A model generated the notes under the pieces. That model worked only from the letters and a program-made list of their open reading frames with translations, was not told the origin of the DNA and ran no database searches. This document shows, piece by piece, positions 25,051 through 37,700 of a DNA stretch of 64,000 nucleotides (the stretch's first letter is position 1; each line of letters begins with the position of its first letter). Made by a program: the position numbers and the translations under genes. The stretch is from Agriotes lineatus (taxonomy: Eukaryota; Arthropoda; Insecta; Coleoptera; Elateridae): contig OW679203.1 of NCBI GenBank assembly GCA_940337035.1, positions 24,313,495 to 24,377,494 on the forward strand. Direction: 5' to 3'.

Positions 25051-27404
25051 CGCTGGCGAACTTAGTCTCTGTATTTTAAGATAATCTCTAAAAACCTTTT
25101 TGTATTTAAGACGGTACTGATTAGGGGCAAAGCCCTTCTCCTCTTGTCATTTTCTTCGTTTCGTTTTAGTTGTTAAAACGTAAGGTCAGCTTCCACAACC
25201 CATTTTTCTGAGTTAAACTATTCAGCGTTTCCATTTCGCACATTTCCTTAAATTGGCGAACAGTTTAAATTCCTAAGACACTTTCCTCTGCACAAAAACT
25301 CATACATATCCTGGCCGCTGCCTTCCATGGCATCCTAACAGCTTTATTATGCGAAAGGTTCCATAAATCGGCCGCGTCTTCCTGGTGTCGGACTGGCCGA
25401 TTACAGAAAGTTGACATTTGACTCCCACTAATCGGCATAGAATGCCCAGGAAAGTGATAGTGATTGTGCCTTACCGCCGTCTGCTGCACAGGAAACAGAC
25501 TGAACTTGACCGGAAGTACGTACACAGAATGTCAGCCGTTGCACATCCTGCCAAGGATGCATTTCGCATGCAGCTATCGTAGCAGCAGCCTCTTGTGAGA
25601 ATTCGGGTCAGATAATATGAGCAGTTGATATGCAAACAACGATTGTGTTGTCTTGGGCTGCTAATGGCATTTGCTTGCACGTAGTGCCGCTGATCACCCA
25701 CTCTAAAATACCGGGGTTACGCAATGATTGGACTTGAATGGCTCTTCGTATCTTGTTATACGTGCACTTTCTAATTTTAAATGCCATTTTTATATGCATT
25801 TTAGATTACTGTTGCTGTGCCATCCGGAAAAAGTTGCAATCAAACCGAGATGCTTTTTTGAAATGTTTTCGCTAACCCTCGCCTCCCCCACTCTCTAGTA
25901 TTGTAGACAACTTCTCTCTCCGAGTTTTATTAGTTTCAAATTTAATTGGAAAGATGTGACTGTTCGTATTGATCTTTAGCTTCGTATTTTTGCTTGATAT
26001 TTCTCAAGATTGAGCGTAGCGAAATGTTTAATCACGGTTGTAATTTAAACAAGATTTATGGATGTCCACCCTTGTGCGATTTGCACATTGTAATAAAAAC
26101 ACTATATCTGCAGCGGCTACAAATCAACATCCACATATGGTGATGATATAAGGAAATTTATTCAAACCGTAAACCGTTTGCGCGTTAATCGAAGCCAATT
26201 TAATTGCTGTGCGTGTAGATCAGATCATAACGTATCCAATCACTAACCGGTACTTTTTGTGCTCCTGCAGCGAAGTGGTGAGTTGATAATTTTGCTAGTA
26301 TTAGTACAGCGAATCGCATTTGCTTACTTTGTTTTTAACCGTATTTTCGGTTAGAAGAAAATTTCAACATTTTGTCAATGTTTTTGACAACCAAAGTCGT
26401 TTAGATCCTTGAAGGTGTTGAAAATGTCGAATAAAAGTGGCATGGTTGCGTGAAAATTACTACCAACTTGGTCTTACTAACCCATTCTTCCCTGAAGCAA
26501 AGTAGGGGTTGTTGACAGTGACCTTGTATCGACTTCTGATGCCACGAAGATTTATCATTGATTGTTCATCTTCTCGCTGGTCTCCCCTGGTTGCCTCTTC
26601 CTAAGGGTTTATATCCCTAACAACTGTTTTTTCTCAGTGCTACTTCTTTTTGTTAATTTGCTAGCAGCAGCTTAATTTCCATAAGAATCTAGTTTACATT
26701 TGTATTTTTACGTCGCCATACGATTAGTCACGTTGGTCTTTCAGACACGTTTATTTAACACGTGCATCAAAGGGACGACGATGTCGTCTACCACCAGACT
26801 AACCTTAATGAGTCAGATGTGTGGGTGCGTTTGCTAACGTTCGTTGTGAGAGTACCTTTCATAAGGGCGGGTTTAAACGTGCAACGTTATGTAACGATTA
26901 GATAGCTGCAATTTTGAGAAATGTGCGAAAGTGGCCATTTGGCGAAAGGTCGCCAGCTGCGAAGTTAGATCTAATCGGAGGCCATTTAAGGTTAAGGAGA
27001 ATTGCAGCCTCGCAAGTGTAGGATGATTTTGTGACAGTAATGTGCTTTGCGCCAGGTTTTATGCCTATACTAAACGCATATACTGCAGCCTTCACCTTCC
27101 AATAGTATTGAACCCGTTTTGAAATTTATGGGACTATTTTCGAACGCGTTGCTATAGAACACTGCATAGTTTGCCATCTAGAAAGGCAGTTAGTTACATT
27201 AGGCCGTAGAAAGCAAGTGGGTAGAACTATTTTTGGTTTTATCACACTCCTTTGTATAGCTGAAGGGCTTTATAGACATTTCTATCTTAGTATTCCAGTG
27301 TTGATTTTGAAATCACAATCTACTACGGCTGAAAAGGATGGTGCTAGACATGGAGCAATGATCTAGTAGTATTTCTTAGATTTTGACAAGGCAACAACGA
27401 TGGT

Positions 27405-27478
27405 TTTTTTTTGCACTTGTGAGATTTAAATAATACGCCTTCGGCTCATTCTTTAAACTTTCTCACACGTGCAAAAAA
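27405..27478. other. imperfect hairpin
   Basis: An 18-base arm (TTTTTTGCACTTGTGAGA, from 27407) pairs with TCTCACACGTGCAAAAAA (27461-27478) with a single mismatch. The inner blocks TTTAAA (27425-27430) and TTTAAA (27452-27457) extend the stem past a 3-base bulge, leaving a loop of about 21 bases. Size and shape fall in the pre-miRNA range, but it could equally be the remnant of a small inverted-repeat element. Expression is unknown. Confidence 0.4.
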
Positions 27479-29754
27479 GTGGCGTTTAGATACTCGTTCT
27501 ATAAGTAACTATTATCATCTATCCTACCGTTATAATATAACAAGGTTTGAGTAATGAGACCGGAAGATCGCTATTCGATACTGCTTAAAACATGAAAAAC
27601 ATTCAAGAAGTATGTCGCCATAATATGACTTATGTGTCAACACACTCCCTCGTATCATATGCACCAAGCAGCTGGCAGCTCCTAAGGGCGCTCGGAAATG
27701 TGCGCCAAACTTGTATGAGAATTACGGGATAAAACGCCGTCGCTGCAGAATCAGCGATATAGCAGCTTCAATGATGTTGCAGACGAGACTGCTGTAAACT
27801 CGCGGAATTATAGTGATATTTACAAACGTGTTCCCGAAGTGTACTGCAATCCAAGGTTAAAGGTAACCCCCGTGCCGATAGCAAATGTGGTGCAAGCTTT
27901 AACATTGAAGAAAATTAAAGCCAATGCAGCAAGGACGTTCTTATATTCTTGTGGGCGGTGTTTGTACGTAATATCGGTAGCAGTTGGAGCGTGCGTATTT
28001 ATCTTGGATGATTTCGGTTGTTTAATGTAGTTTTACACGAAACATGACTAAGAAAAATTCTGAACGTTAATTTTAAAAGCCTACCGTAGCTAAAATAAAA
28101 AAATACGAAAAACTTAGACGGCCTACGGCGATATTAAATTTTACCCTGCAAAATAAAATTGGAACTCGCAATTTCACAAGAACATTTTCTGTGGACATCT
28201 ACAAGAAAAATTAATGGATTTGTGGTTGTGATGCATTACGTACTTTGTTTTTTTTTCATTATTATTACATTTTGTGTTGTGTTTGAATCGACAGAATGTC
28301 TTTTTATTTACAAGTTAATGTTACGTTACGATATTTTTACCGCTAGTTTTCTTTGATTTTTCAAAATGTTTATAGAGTCACAACTTCCACTTGCCAGGGA
28401 AGTTCTGAGTAAAACCCCTTTACAGATATTTTGGACGTACTTGTCTTTGGCTTATGTTATTACTGTTGCTATGTATGCCAACCTCGTTTCCCTAACTTTA
28501 AGGACATCCGGTTCTGAGTCGTGTTTCTGGTTTTCCTGAGTCAGCAGAATAACTTCTTTAAGCCGAAGAATGCATTTTTCTACAATCTTTAATCTTTCCG
28601 TCATTCCTCACATCTTATTTGCCTCTTAGTTATATCAAAACGTCTATAGCAGTATTTTGATCCGTTTCTTTTATACCCATATTTTTTACTTTGTTTCATA
28701 AAAAAGTCTCCGTTGGCTATTCTCTCAAAATCAATACATTAAGTGGCTACTTGGATACAATTTCCAGCCGACCAGCTAGTTACGGAGACGGCGTGTTCAG
28801 TTCTTAAAATACACACCCTATTACTTGCTACAACTAATTATATCTGGAAAATTTAGCAGTAACACCAGGAGGTACCTCAGATAATTAATACTAACAGTTA
28901 TTGATTTACCAAAAAAGCAATTAAAATAGATTTAAGAGCAGGCAAAGATTACAGCGGCAAATCCGGCGAGTGCTTGGTTTCGGATGAAACGAAAAACGCG
29001 ATTCCAGGTGCGAATTCACGGCCGGTCACAATGTTCGAAATCGTTTGGCCTCGCATTCGGGCGGCCAGAAGCTGGCGGCTCAAGGGGACTTCACCGTACG
29101 AAGCTGGGACAATTCAGACCTGATGGTAAGCCTCCGTGTCGGATCCTCTCCTGTGCTCAAATAGCATCTGCAGCAGGAGTCAAAGCGGGTCCAGAGATCC
29201 AGAAAAATACCAGCTGTAGCTAAAGCCTCAAGTCAGTCCTCCGGCACAAGGCAGATAGGAATCCACGATAGCATACAAGAACGACAGATTATTTCGAAGC
29301 GAACTCTACTTACTCCGGGCAAAATTCCAGGCAATTCGCGAAACACGTGGCAGCATGAAAATTCCGCCAACGGCGTGGGAATCGAGCTTCCCATATCGAA
29401 ATTCGGGGACTAGAAAATCCACTTCGAGATGTAGGCTCACATAAACACAATCGAAACTAACGGCAGCCCAAAATTAAACGTTCGAAATTCTAACTGCTAC
29501 CCCGGCATCTTGTCGTTTCGCCAGGGAGGTTGGAAAGCACGCGTCTCGAAACAAATGCCAGTTCTTAGAACTTATCTACGCGAGGCCAAGAAATGAGGCG
29601 TGGCGTAACGTGGGAAATACAAACGGCGTACTCACAGACATCCGCGCGAGGAGATGCGTAACAATGCAAAATGAATACTACAAAACGCGAAATTGGAAGG
29701 CGGAGCAAATGAATCGCAACAACTTTCTTTTTTATGTTGAACCTCTTCAACATA

Positions 29755-30000
29755 ATTTCATCGAATTTGAAGGTTTGTAGTGGTGTTCGTTTCTTCAGTG
29801 TAAATACTGATTAAAGTCTCGTAGAAAGGGCTTGATATTTTACAATGCCTTGCCTCGCCTTCCATATTTTATCTTCGTGTTAACATTGAGTCTCACGACG
29901 TCATTTTGTTGAATTTGAAGATTTCTAGTTGTGTTCGTGTCACCAGTCTGAATATTGGTTAAAAGTTTGTCGCATACGGTTTTACATTTTTTAATCTCAG
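29755..30000. repeat. diverged direct duplication, period about 147 bp
   Basis: The stretch starting near 29,758 (GAATTTGAAGGTTTGTAGT, then GTGTTCGT and TACTGATTAAA) recurs near 29,905 in diverged form (GAATTTGAAGATTTCTAGT, GTGTTCGT, TATTGGTTAAA). The two copies look like an old tandem duplication. Confidence 0.6.
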
Positions 30001-31289
30001 TATTCGAATGTATCTTTTGGTCGACTCTGTGATGATCATTTACAAAACCCTCCTGAAATAGCTGTTTTTATATACACCACAAATATCCCAATTTGTGTGG
30101 CTTGTAATAGAAGGATTTTGACTAATTGGCATCACAAGAAGCTCAAGAGAGTCAATTTTAGGTTCAGGGGAGATTAAGGAATATTTTAGGGTAACAACGT
30201 TTAGATAATATTTGGGAGCTCCTGCTCTAGTTCAGATTTCTGGGTGGTGCTTTTTGTGAGTCAACAGAATAGATTCTACCATATTTGCTTTCTCGCATTC
30301 TTCACCTTCGCTCTGTCTCCTTGATTGAAGCAAAGCGGACTAAATTATTACGACGGCGCGCACATTCAAAAATTACGCCAAATGACTAGCTCGAAATACG
30401 ACACTTTTTGTTCATAACAAGTTTATAATACGTAATTTAAGTACTTAGATCACTTTCAGTTTTGATAATAGTTACACGTGTCTTACTATCGTTTTCCGTG
30501 TTGAAAATATATTGATAACTTGAAATACATTACGTTTCCATCTATGGTCAGTGTATTCTCCACTCAGATGCTGATGGAAACTAAACAGATGACCTTTCTT
30601 CTATTGACTCAAAAATTCAGAAACATTGTAATGTAATTCTGTAAGATTATTTATTTTGTAGAAATGTTTTCCACTTTCTATTTTTCCCTAACAAAGGTTA
30701 AAAACAGTTTTGGGATTTTAACGATTACAACAGCTTTTGTGGTAACTGAGCGCGATGGTTTGACATATTCTAAGTTATTTTATTGGTTTAATTGTTGCAT
30801 AATTTTACGTAATTATTAGAAAAATACGCAGCAGCTGTTGCTATAATATTTAAAAATAGAAATGAAGTGTTGAAATCGCTATTACGCAGATATCCTTCTT
30901 TTACTACTGAACTAAATTTACCAACAAAGTATTCAAATGAAGAGAATTTACGAGGTCGGAGGTCAGCATCTTATGCAATGTCAGTTCCTTTTCATTTTGC
31001 ACTTCCTGCTTGCGCTTTCTTACACTAATCTTGATGAGCAAAACTTCCAACGATAAATTAAGATGTTGTGACCCACTTCGTTTATAATACTGTATAATGC
31101 TAATCTTTGGAGATACTGTTATCAGGGTGTGGACAACAATGGATGCAATGGTGACTTTAATTAATGCCACCGTAGCTAAAGGTTCAGTTTTGATTTGCTA
31201 AGTCGTAAGAATGTAGAAACAGAATGTAACGCATGATTTTGTGGTGTGTCATAGCATAAGTAACTGCCTAGTGCCGATGCCTCCAAACT

Positions 31290-31304
31290 AAAAAAAAAAA
31301 AAAA
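31290..31304 (+). repeat. poly-A tract, 15 A
   Basis: A run of 15 A after CTCCAAACT. It could be the tail of a retroposed copy, but I find no target-site duplication or upstream element that would support this. Confidence 0.8.
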
Positions 31305-32099
31305 TATGGTTAATTTTTCTTATAACTAGATCGATAACATTTAGGTAATTTCTGCCATAGCCGCAAGTATTGGTTGCTTAAGAGGGGGTTTTCGACATTG
31401 TCGCCGCAAATTTTGCAATTCGTTTGGTAGCCAAAGCTATAATTTTCATAGAGCTCCGTGATTCTCGTCGCCCCAAGATGCTATTTAACCTCTTTACCTG
31501 CTTGAGCGGTTCTAAACTCCGAGAAAGTTGCCTGGGACGTGCAATTTTGAGATTTTCTCGGAATCTCAGCTTTCAATACCCAACCACTTCGCAGTTTTTC
31601 TTGGGTACAGGGGCTGCCCTGGAAAATTTTCAAGTGGTGCGAGATCTCGAAAAACACGAGAAAGGGTGACTATACATTTGATTTTTGTACTCTTGAATAT
31701 AAACTATGAATGCCGAACAAGGCGCTTGGGATATTTATTTTTTCGTGGATTAAAATCGGTCCTCGTGCATACATTTTGCTGGCTGACCTTCTACACCCGG
31801 GAGGCAAGGCGATTAGCGGTCCGTTTCATGTGGCATGTGGTCAAACACGCTCGCTAGCAAAAAAACAACCAAATTCTAGAACCAGACCTGATAACAAAAG
31901 TAAATAAACATTACGACATTTAGCGGTACGTATACGGGAGGATAGTATTTACAGGGGGTTTTGTGGCCCTCGCGACGCTCCCACTTAGCATCTAGTAGAA
32001 TATCTCGATCCGGTGCTTACCGCATCTAGTTCCTATTAGCCGAATGCTAACGAGACCTAGACTAATAAACGCTGACAGTAGAAAATAGGTGCAATGGAA

Positions 32100-32460
32100 A
32101 TTACTTATTCGAGACGATGCTGCAAAAAACCCTACTGGACGGGATACGAAATGGAAAGATAAGAGATGAAATGGGCATGAAGCAACCTTAGATAGAATAG
32201 AGTATAAACAATTCTATTAGTATGTGCACATGAAAAAATGGAGAAAAAAGATGTTCAAAAAGAATATTTTAATGGATTCCGCCCGAAAGAACAATGGAAA
32301 GACCTCGTACTAGGTGGAAAGATGGAGTAGAGAAAACCATGCGCAGACGGGAACTTGAGGAAGACACATGAACGGATAGATATATGACGATTGAATTGCG
32401 AGAAACGGTCACTGAAGCTATAACAAACTCGTGAATATATACACACTAACTGGATCAATG
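32100..32460 (+). pseudogene. LINE protein C-terminal fragment
   Basis: Plus-strand translation with frameshifts gives RDEMGMKATLDRIEYKQFYW followed by a VHM-type block, then a KWRKKMFKK segment. The next frame reads ERPRTRWKDGVEKTMRRREL. The order (I/M)RxxxGM...DRIE.KQ..WYGHV, then RGRPRTRW.DGV.K.M..R.L, is the standard C-terminal region of a common arthropod LINE group. Stops and frameshifts show it is dead, and nothing of the RT core or endonuclease remains upstream, as expected of a 5'-truncated insertion. Confidence 0.75.
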
Positions 32461-34732
32461 AACTCCAACTCCGGTGAGTATAAATTGCAACTACTATTGT
32501 CGGGCCCCCGCAGAAGATAACTTCACAAGGTATTTGTGGAAAATGAGCACCCCATGACTATATAGGCGCGCTCCTGGATAAGTGGTAATATAATTGATTA
32601 TCAAATTAAGGGTTAGTGATTATCTCACCGGATGCTCGCTATTTCCAGGTACGATAGTGCACTATCTGCGGTACCGATTGGGCACAAACCCAGCAATGAC
32701 AACAATGAAACATACAACTACATACACCGTTCATTGCCAAATCTACAAAAGCAGTAGTATATATTACAGAGGTTATGATCCCATTCTTTCCATTAATCCA
32801 CGTAATTACCACAAGTTACTTAAGAAATCACAACAGAGCTCTCGCATTGTAATACCACCCTATGTGGTATTTCACATTAACACATTTCCAGCCGCCAAAT
32901 GCTTGCCTAAACCCGAGAATTTTAAAAACAACCCTCGGCTCTTAAAATAACTTCACGATCATATCGATTTTGTAATAATGTAGGACGTTTTATATTTAAC
33001 AACACAAAATGAAAAGGTGTCAAGTAAACATAACATTTTAAATTTTTGTAATTGGTTTGGTGTCCCCCATAGGACTTCGTCCGGTTCGATCGCACCGTTC
33101 GCACTGCCTTGGGCAGTTGGGTCATGCTCCTGCATAAAAACCTGATGAGGTGATGAGTCTCGGCCACAGAAGATTTTTTAACTCTATTGAAATTTCACGG
33201 AACATTTCGAGTTCATAACCGAATCTATTTGACGTAACTGTGCTCTGATGATTGGCGCTTTTGAGAGTCCGGCCAACGACTCTGGTCTTCATGCCCTTCT
33301 TGCAAAGGTAGACGAACTCGCTCGAGAAATAGGCTCCATATTTGGCCGAGCTGTAATTACTCGATTAATTTTTAAGCGACGCTGCCTTGAGAGGAATTCA
33401 AACCCCCGCATACGCCAATGATTGGTTTAACAGTGTGTAATGCTGCACATCCGGCTCTTCAGGAATGCTTCGTAGGAGACCCGAAAGCTGATTCAAATTG
33501 GGGATTAATATTCAACAGATTGTGGCTGCAACGTTGTATTGTACCTGGTAACAATGCAAGACCTTTAGTAACCAAGCCCAAACAGACGCTAGAAACGACC
33601 TTCATCCAATCATTATTTTTCTATAAAATGTCTACTGACAGTAAGGTTCCTGTTACACTACCAGTCATGCATGACATCGGAAAATTAATCGGTAGTGGAG
33701 CAAGATTCGTCATACATTTTTATTGTTGTACTGATTGTTGACGAAAGCTACGTGGATTTTTATTTTAGACGCCGTCTTGAAGGTACGGCTCAAATATACT
33801 ACATTTAAATTAAACATTTGATATCAGCGCAATAAATCTGCGTTATGAGCTAGCCTTAATTAAGCTCGCGTAGTTAACCAGACGTTAGACGTACAACAAC
33901 TCAAGCATTACTTGCGGGCAGTGCTGAATTTGCCTATGTGGTAATTGTTCTTTGTGCAGTTGCACTATGTGTAGACGTGTGGGTGAAGTGGTAAAACTGG
34001 GTTAGGGTAAGTAACATGACTTGTAGTTGGTAGTACTTGGTCCTCTCACTCTCCATGGAAAAAGTGTGTCGTGTAAAAATAGCCCATTCAGTCTGTCTAT
34101 AAATTTATTAAAGTCATTTATCACTGCCTGAACGAGGTAATTAAATTGTGAATGGTTTTTTGCCGCGCAACCGCGTCTAAACTCATCTTTAGTAGTCGCA
34201 ACCTACTTTAATTGAATTATACCCGCCTATTTAGCTTTTCATAATTGATAATCAGGAAGTAATTATTAAAAAATTACTGATAAATTGATTTTTCAAACCG
34301 GCCCTAATTTCGATACTGTTTCAACACGGCGGTGCTCGCTCCTACAAATTTCGTCTGCCAGCAGATTTTATCGGTTTTACAAAGGCTTCTTCGCTTTAAT
34401 TGGCCACAATTACGTATGCATTTGCAGTTTTGAGGAAATATCAATCAATGAGTGGGCACTACTTTTATATACCACCAATAATTGTTTAATCAAGATAAGC
34501 TGCTAATGCAATTTTCCAGTAGTTTTAGAATCGGCAACATACCTCTGATAACGCAGCTTCAATACAATTTTTAATCCAGCTCTACAGTTGCTAAGAACCA
34601 TTCGGGTTGTTAAATGAAAGTCTCTAGTACGCAGTTGTTTTAATTGATTTACCACAAGACGTAGTTGCATGAGTTTGATTGTTAACAACGTTTGAAATGT
34701 TACTTTTACCAACAGTCGTATGACTAACTAGC
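32461..34732. other. no gene recognised
   Basis: Frames of 118 codons (32594-32950) and 107 codons (33418-33741) lack any family resemblance, codon regularity or splice context that I can see. The interval separates the LINE fragment from the first satellite array. Confidence 0.45.
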
Positions 34733-37700
34733 GGCTGATAATTTTTTGCAATCCTTACGACACTTTGGGTTCTTTCGTGCGGGATTGCGGTAGTGACACA
34801 AGCTTGGTTTATATTTTTGCAGCGTTACGAAGCCCGGCGTTGTATAAATTAAAGGTCAAGCGGTTCCCATCCTTCAGGTTTTCCAAAATTATTTGTTCGA
34901 GCAGTCATGGAACACGATCAAGTGTGTAATGACATCAAAATACTGATATGTTTATTTTTTCAATCGTTAACTTTTGGGTTCTTTCGTGCGAGATTGCAAC
35001 GGTCACAAGCTTGGTTTATATTTTTACAGCGTTACGAAGCCCGGGGTCGTATAAATTGAAAGACGGTTCCCATCCTTCAAAATATTTGTTCGAGCAGTCA
35101 TGTAACACGATCAAGTGTGTAATGACATCAAAAATCTGATATGTTTATTTTTTAAATCTTTAACTTTTGGGTTCGTTCGTGCGAGATTGCGACGGTCACA
35201 AGCTTGGTTTATATTTTTACAGCGTTACGAAGCCCGGGGTCGTATAAATTGAAAGACGGTTCCCATCCTTCAAAATATTTGTTCGAGCAGTCATGTAACA
35301 CGATCAAGTGTGTAATGACATCAAAATACTGATATGTTTATTTTTTCAATCTTTAACTTTTGGGTTCTTTCGTGCGAGATTGCGACGGTCACAAGCTTGG
35401 TTTATATTTTTACAGCTTTACGAAGCCCGGGGTCGTATAAATTGAAAGGCGGTTCCCATCCTTCAAAATATTTGTTCGAGCAGTCATGTAACACGATCAA
35501 GTGTGTAATGACATTAAAAATCTGATATGTTTATTTTTTCAATCTTTAACTTTTGGGTTCTTTCGTGCGAGATTGCGACGGTCACAAGCTTGGTTTATAT
35601 TTTTACAGCGTTACGAAGCCCGGGGTCGTATAAATTGAAAGACGGTTCCCATCCTTCAAAATATTTGTTCGAGCAGTCATGTAACACGATCAAGTGTGTA
35701 ATGACATCAAAATACTGATATGTTTATTTTTTCAATCTTTAACTTTTGGGTTCTTTCGTGCGAGATTGCGACGGTCACAAGCTTGGTTTATATTTTTACA
35801 GCTTTACGAAGCCCGGGGTCGTATAAATTGAAAGGCGGTTCCCATCCTTCAAAATATTTGTTCGAGCAGTCATGTAACACGATCAAGTGTGTAATGACAT
35901 TAAAAATCTGATATGTTTATTTTTTCAATCTTTAACTTTTGGGTTCTTTCGTGCGAGATTGCGACGGTCACAAGCTTGGTTTATATTTTTACAGCGTTAC
36001 GAAGCCCGGGGTCGTATAAATTGAAAGACGGTTCCCATCCTTCAAAATATTTGTTCGAGCAGTCATGTAACACGATCAAGTGTGTAATGACATCAAAATA
36101 CTGATATGTTTATTTTTTCAATCTTTAACTTTTGGGTTCTTTCGTGCGAGATTGCGACGGTCACAAGCTTGGTTTATATTTTTACAGCTTTACGAAGCCC
36201 GGGGTCGTATAAATTGAAAGGCGGTTCCCATCCTTCAAAATATTTGTTCGAGCAGTCATGTAACACGATCAAGTGTGTAATGACATTAAAAATCTGATAT
36301 GTTATTTTTTCAATCTTTAACTTTTGGGTCTTTCGTGCGAGATTGCGACGGTCACAAGCTTGGTTTATATTTTTACAGCTTTACGAAGCCCGGGGTCGTA
36401 TAAATTGAAAGGCGGTTCCCATCCTTCAAAATATTTGTTCGAGCAGTCATGTAACACGATCAAGTGTGTAATGACATTAAAAATCTGATATGTTTATTTT
36501 TTCAATCTTTAACTTTTGGGTTCTTTCGTGCGAGATTGCGACGGTCACAAGCTTGGTTTATATTTTTACAGCGTTACGAAGCCCGGGGTCGTATAAATTG
36601 AAAGACGGTTCCCATCCTTCAAAATATTTGTTCGAGCAGTCATGTAACACGTTCAAGTGTGTAATGACATCAAAATACTGATATGTTTATTTTTTCAATC
36701 TTTAACTTTTGGGTTCTTTCGTGCGAGATTGCGACGGTCACAAGCTTGGTTTATATTTTTACAGCGTTACGAAGCCCGGGGTCGTATAAATTGAAAGACG
36801 GTTCCCATCCTTCAAAATATTTGTTCGAGCAGTCATGTAACACGATCAAGTGTGTAATGACATCAAAAATCTGATATGTTTATTTTTTCAATCGTTAACT
36901 TTTGGGTTCTTTCGTGCGAGATTGCAACGGTCACAAGCTTGGTTTATATTTTTACAGCGTTACGAAGCCCGGGGTCGTATAAATTGAAAGACGGTTCCCA
37001 TCCTTCAAAATATTTGTTCGAGCAGTCATGTAACACGATCAAGTGTGTAATGACATCAAAAATCTGATATGTTTATTTTTTAAATCTTTAACTTTTGGGT
37101 TCTTTCGTGCGAGATTGCGACGGTCACAAGCTTGGTTTATATTTTTACAGCGTTACGAAGCCCGGGGTCGTATAAATTGAAAGACGGTTCCCATCCTTCA
37201 AAATATTTGTTCGAGCAGTCATGTAACACGATCAAGTGTGTAATGACATCAAAATACTGATATGTTTATTTTTTCAATCTTTAACTTTGGGTTCTTTCGT
37301 GCGAGATTGCGACGGTCACAAGCTTGGTTTATATTTTTACAGCTTTACGAAGCCCGGGGTCGTATAAATTGAAAGGCGGTTCCCATCCTTCAAAATATTT
37401 GTTCGAGCAGTCATGTAACACGATCAAGTGTGTAATGACATTAAAAATCTGATATGTTTATTTTTTCAATCTTTAACTTTTGGGTTCTTTCGTGCGAGAT
37501 TGCGACGGTCACAAGCTTGGTTTATATTTTTACAGCGTTACGAAGCCCGGGGTCGTATAAATTGAAAGACGGTTCCCATCCTTCAAAATATTTGTTCGAG
37601 CAGTCATGTAACACGATCAAGTGTGTAATGACATCAAAATACTGATATGTTTATTTTTTCAATCTTTAACTTTTGGGTTCTTTCGTGCGAGATTGCGACG

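Larger units (their letters stand above)
25051..32099. other. no gene recognised
   Basis: The interval holds a 73-base hairpin (27405-27478), a diverged direct duplication (29755-30000) and a 15-A run (31290-31304). From 28,980 to 29,740 the DNA is richer in GC than its neighbours, with a donor-like GTAAGC near 29,125, but its frames match no family I know. Confidence 0.4.

Noticed and set aside
33081..33095. tRNA-like GGTTCGATCGCACC (B-box resemblance)
   Set aside because: No A box or cloverleaf could be formed around it, and similar scraps near 16,579 also fail.
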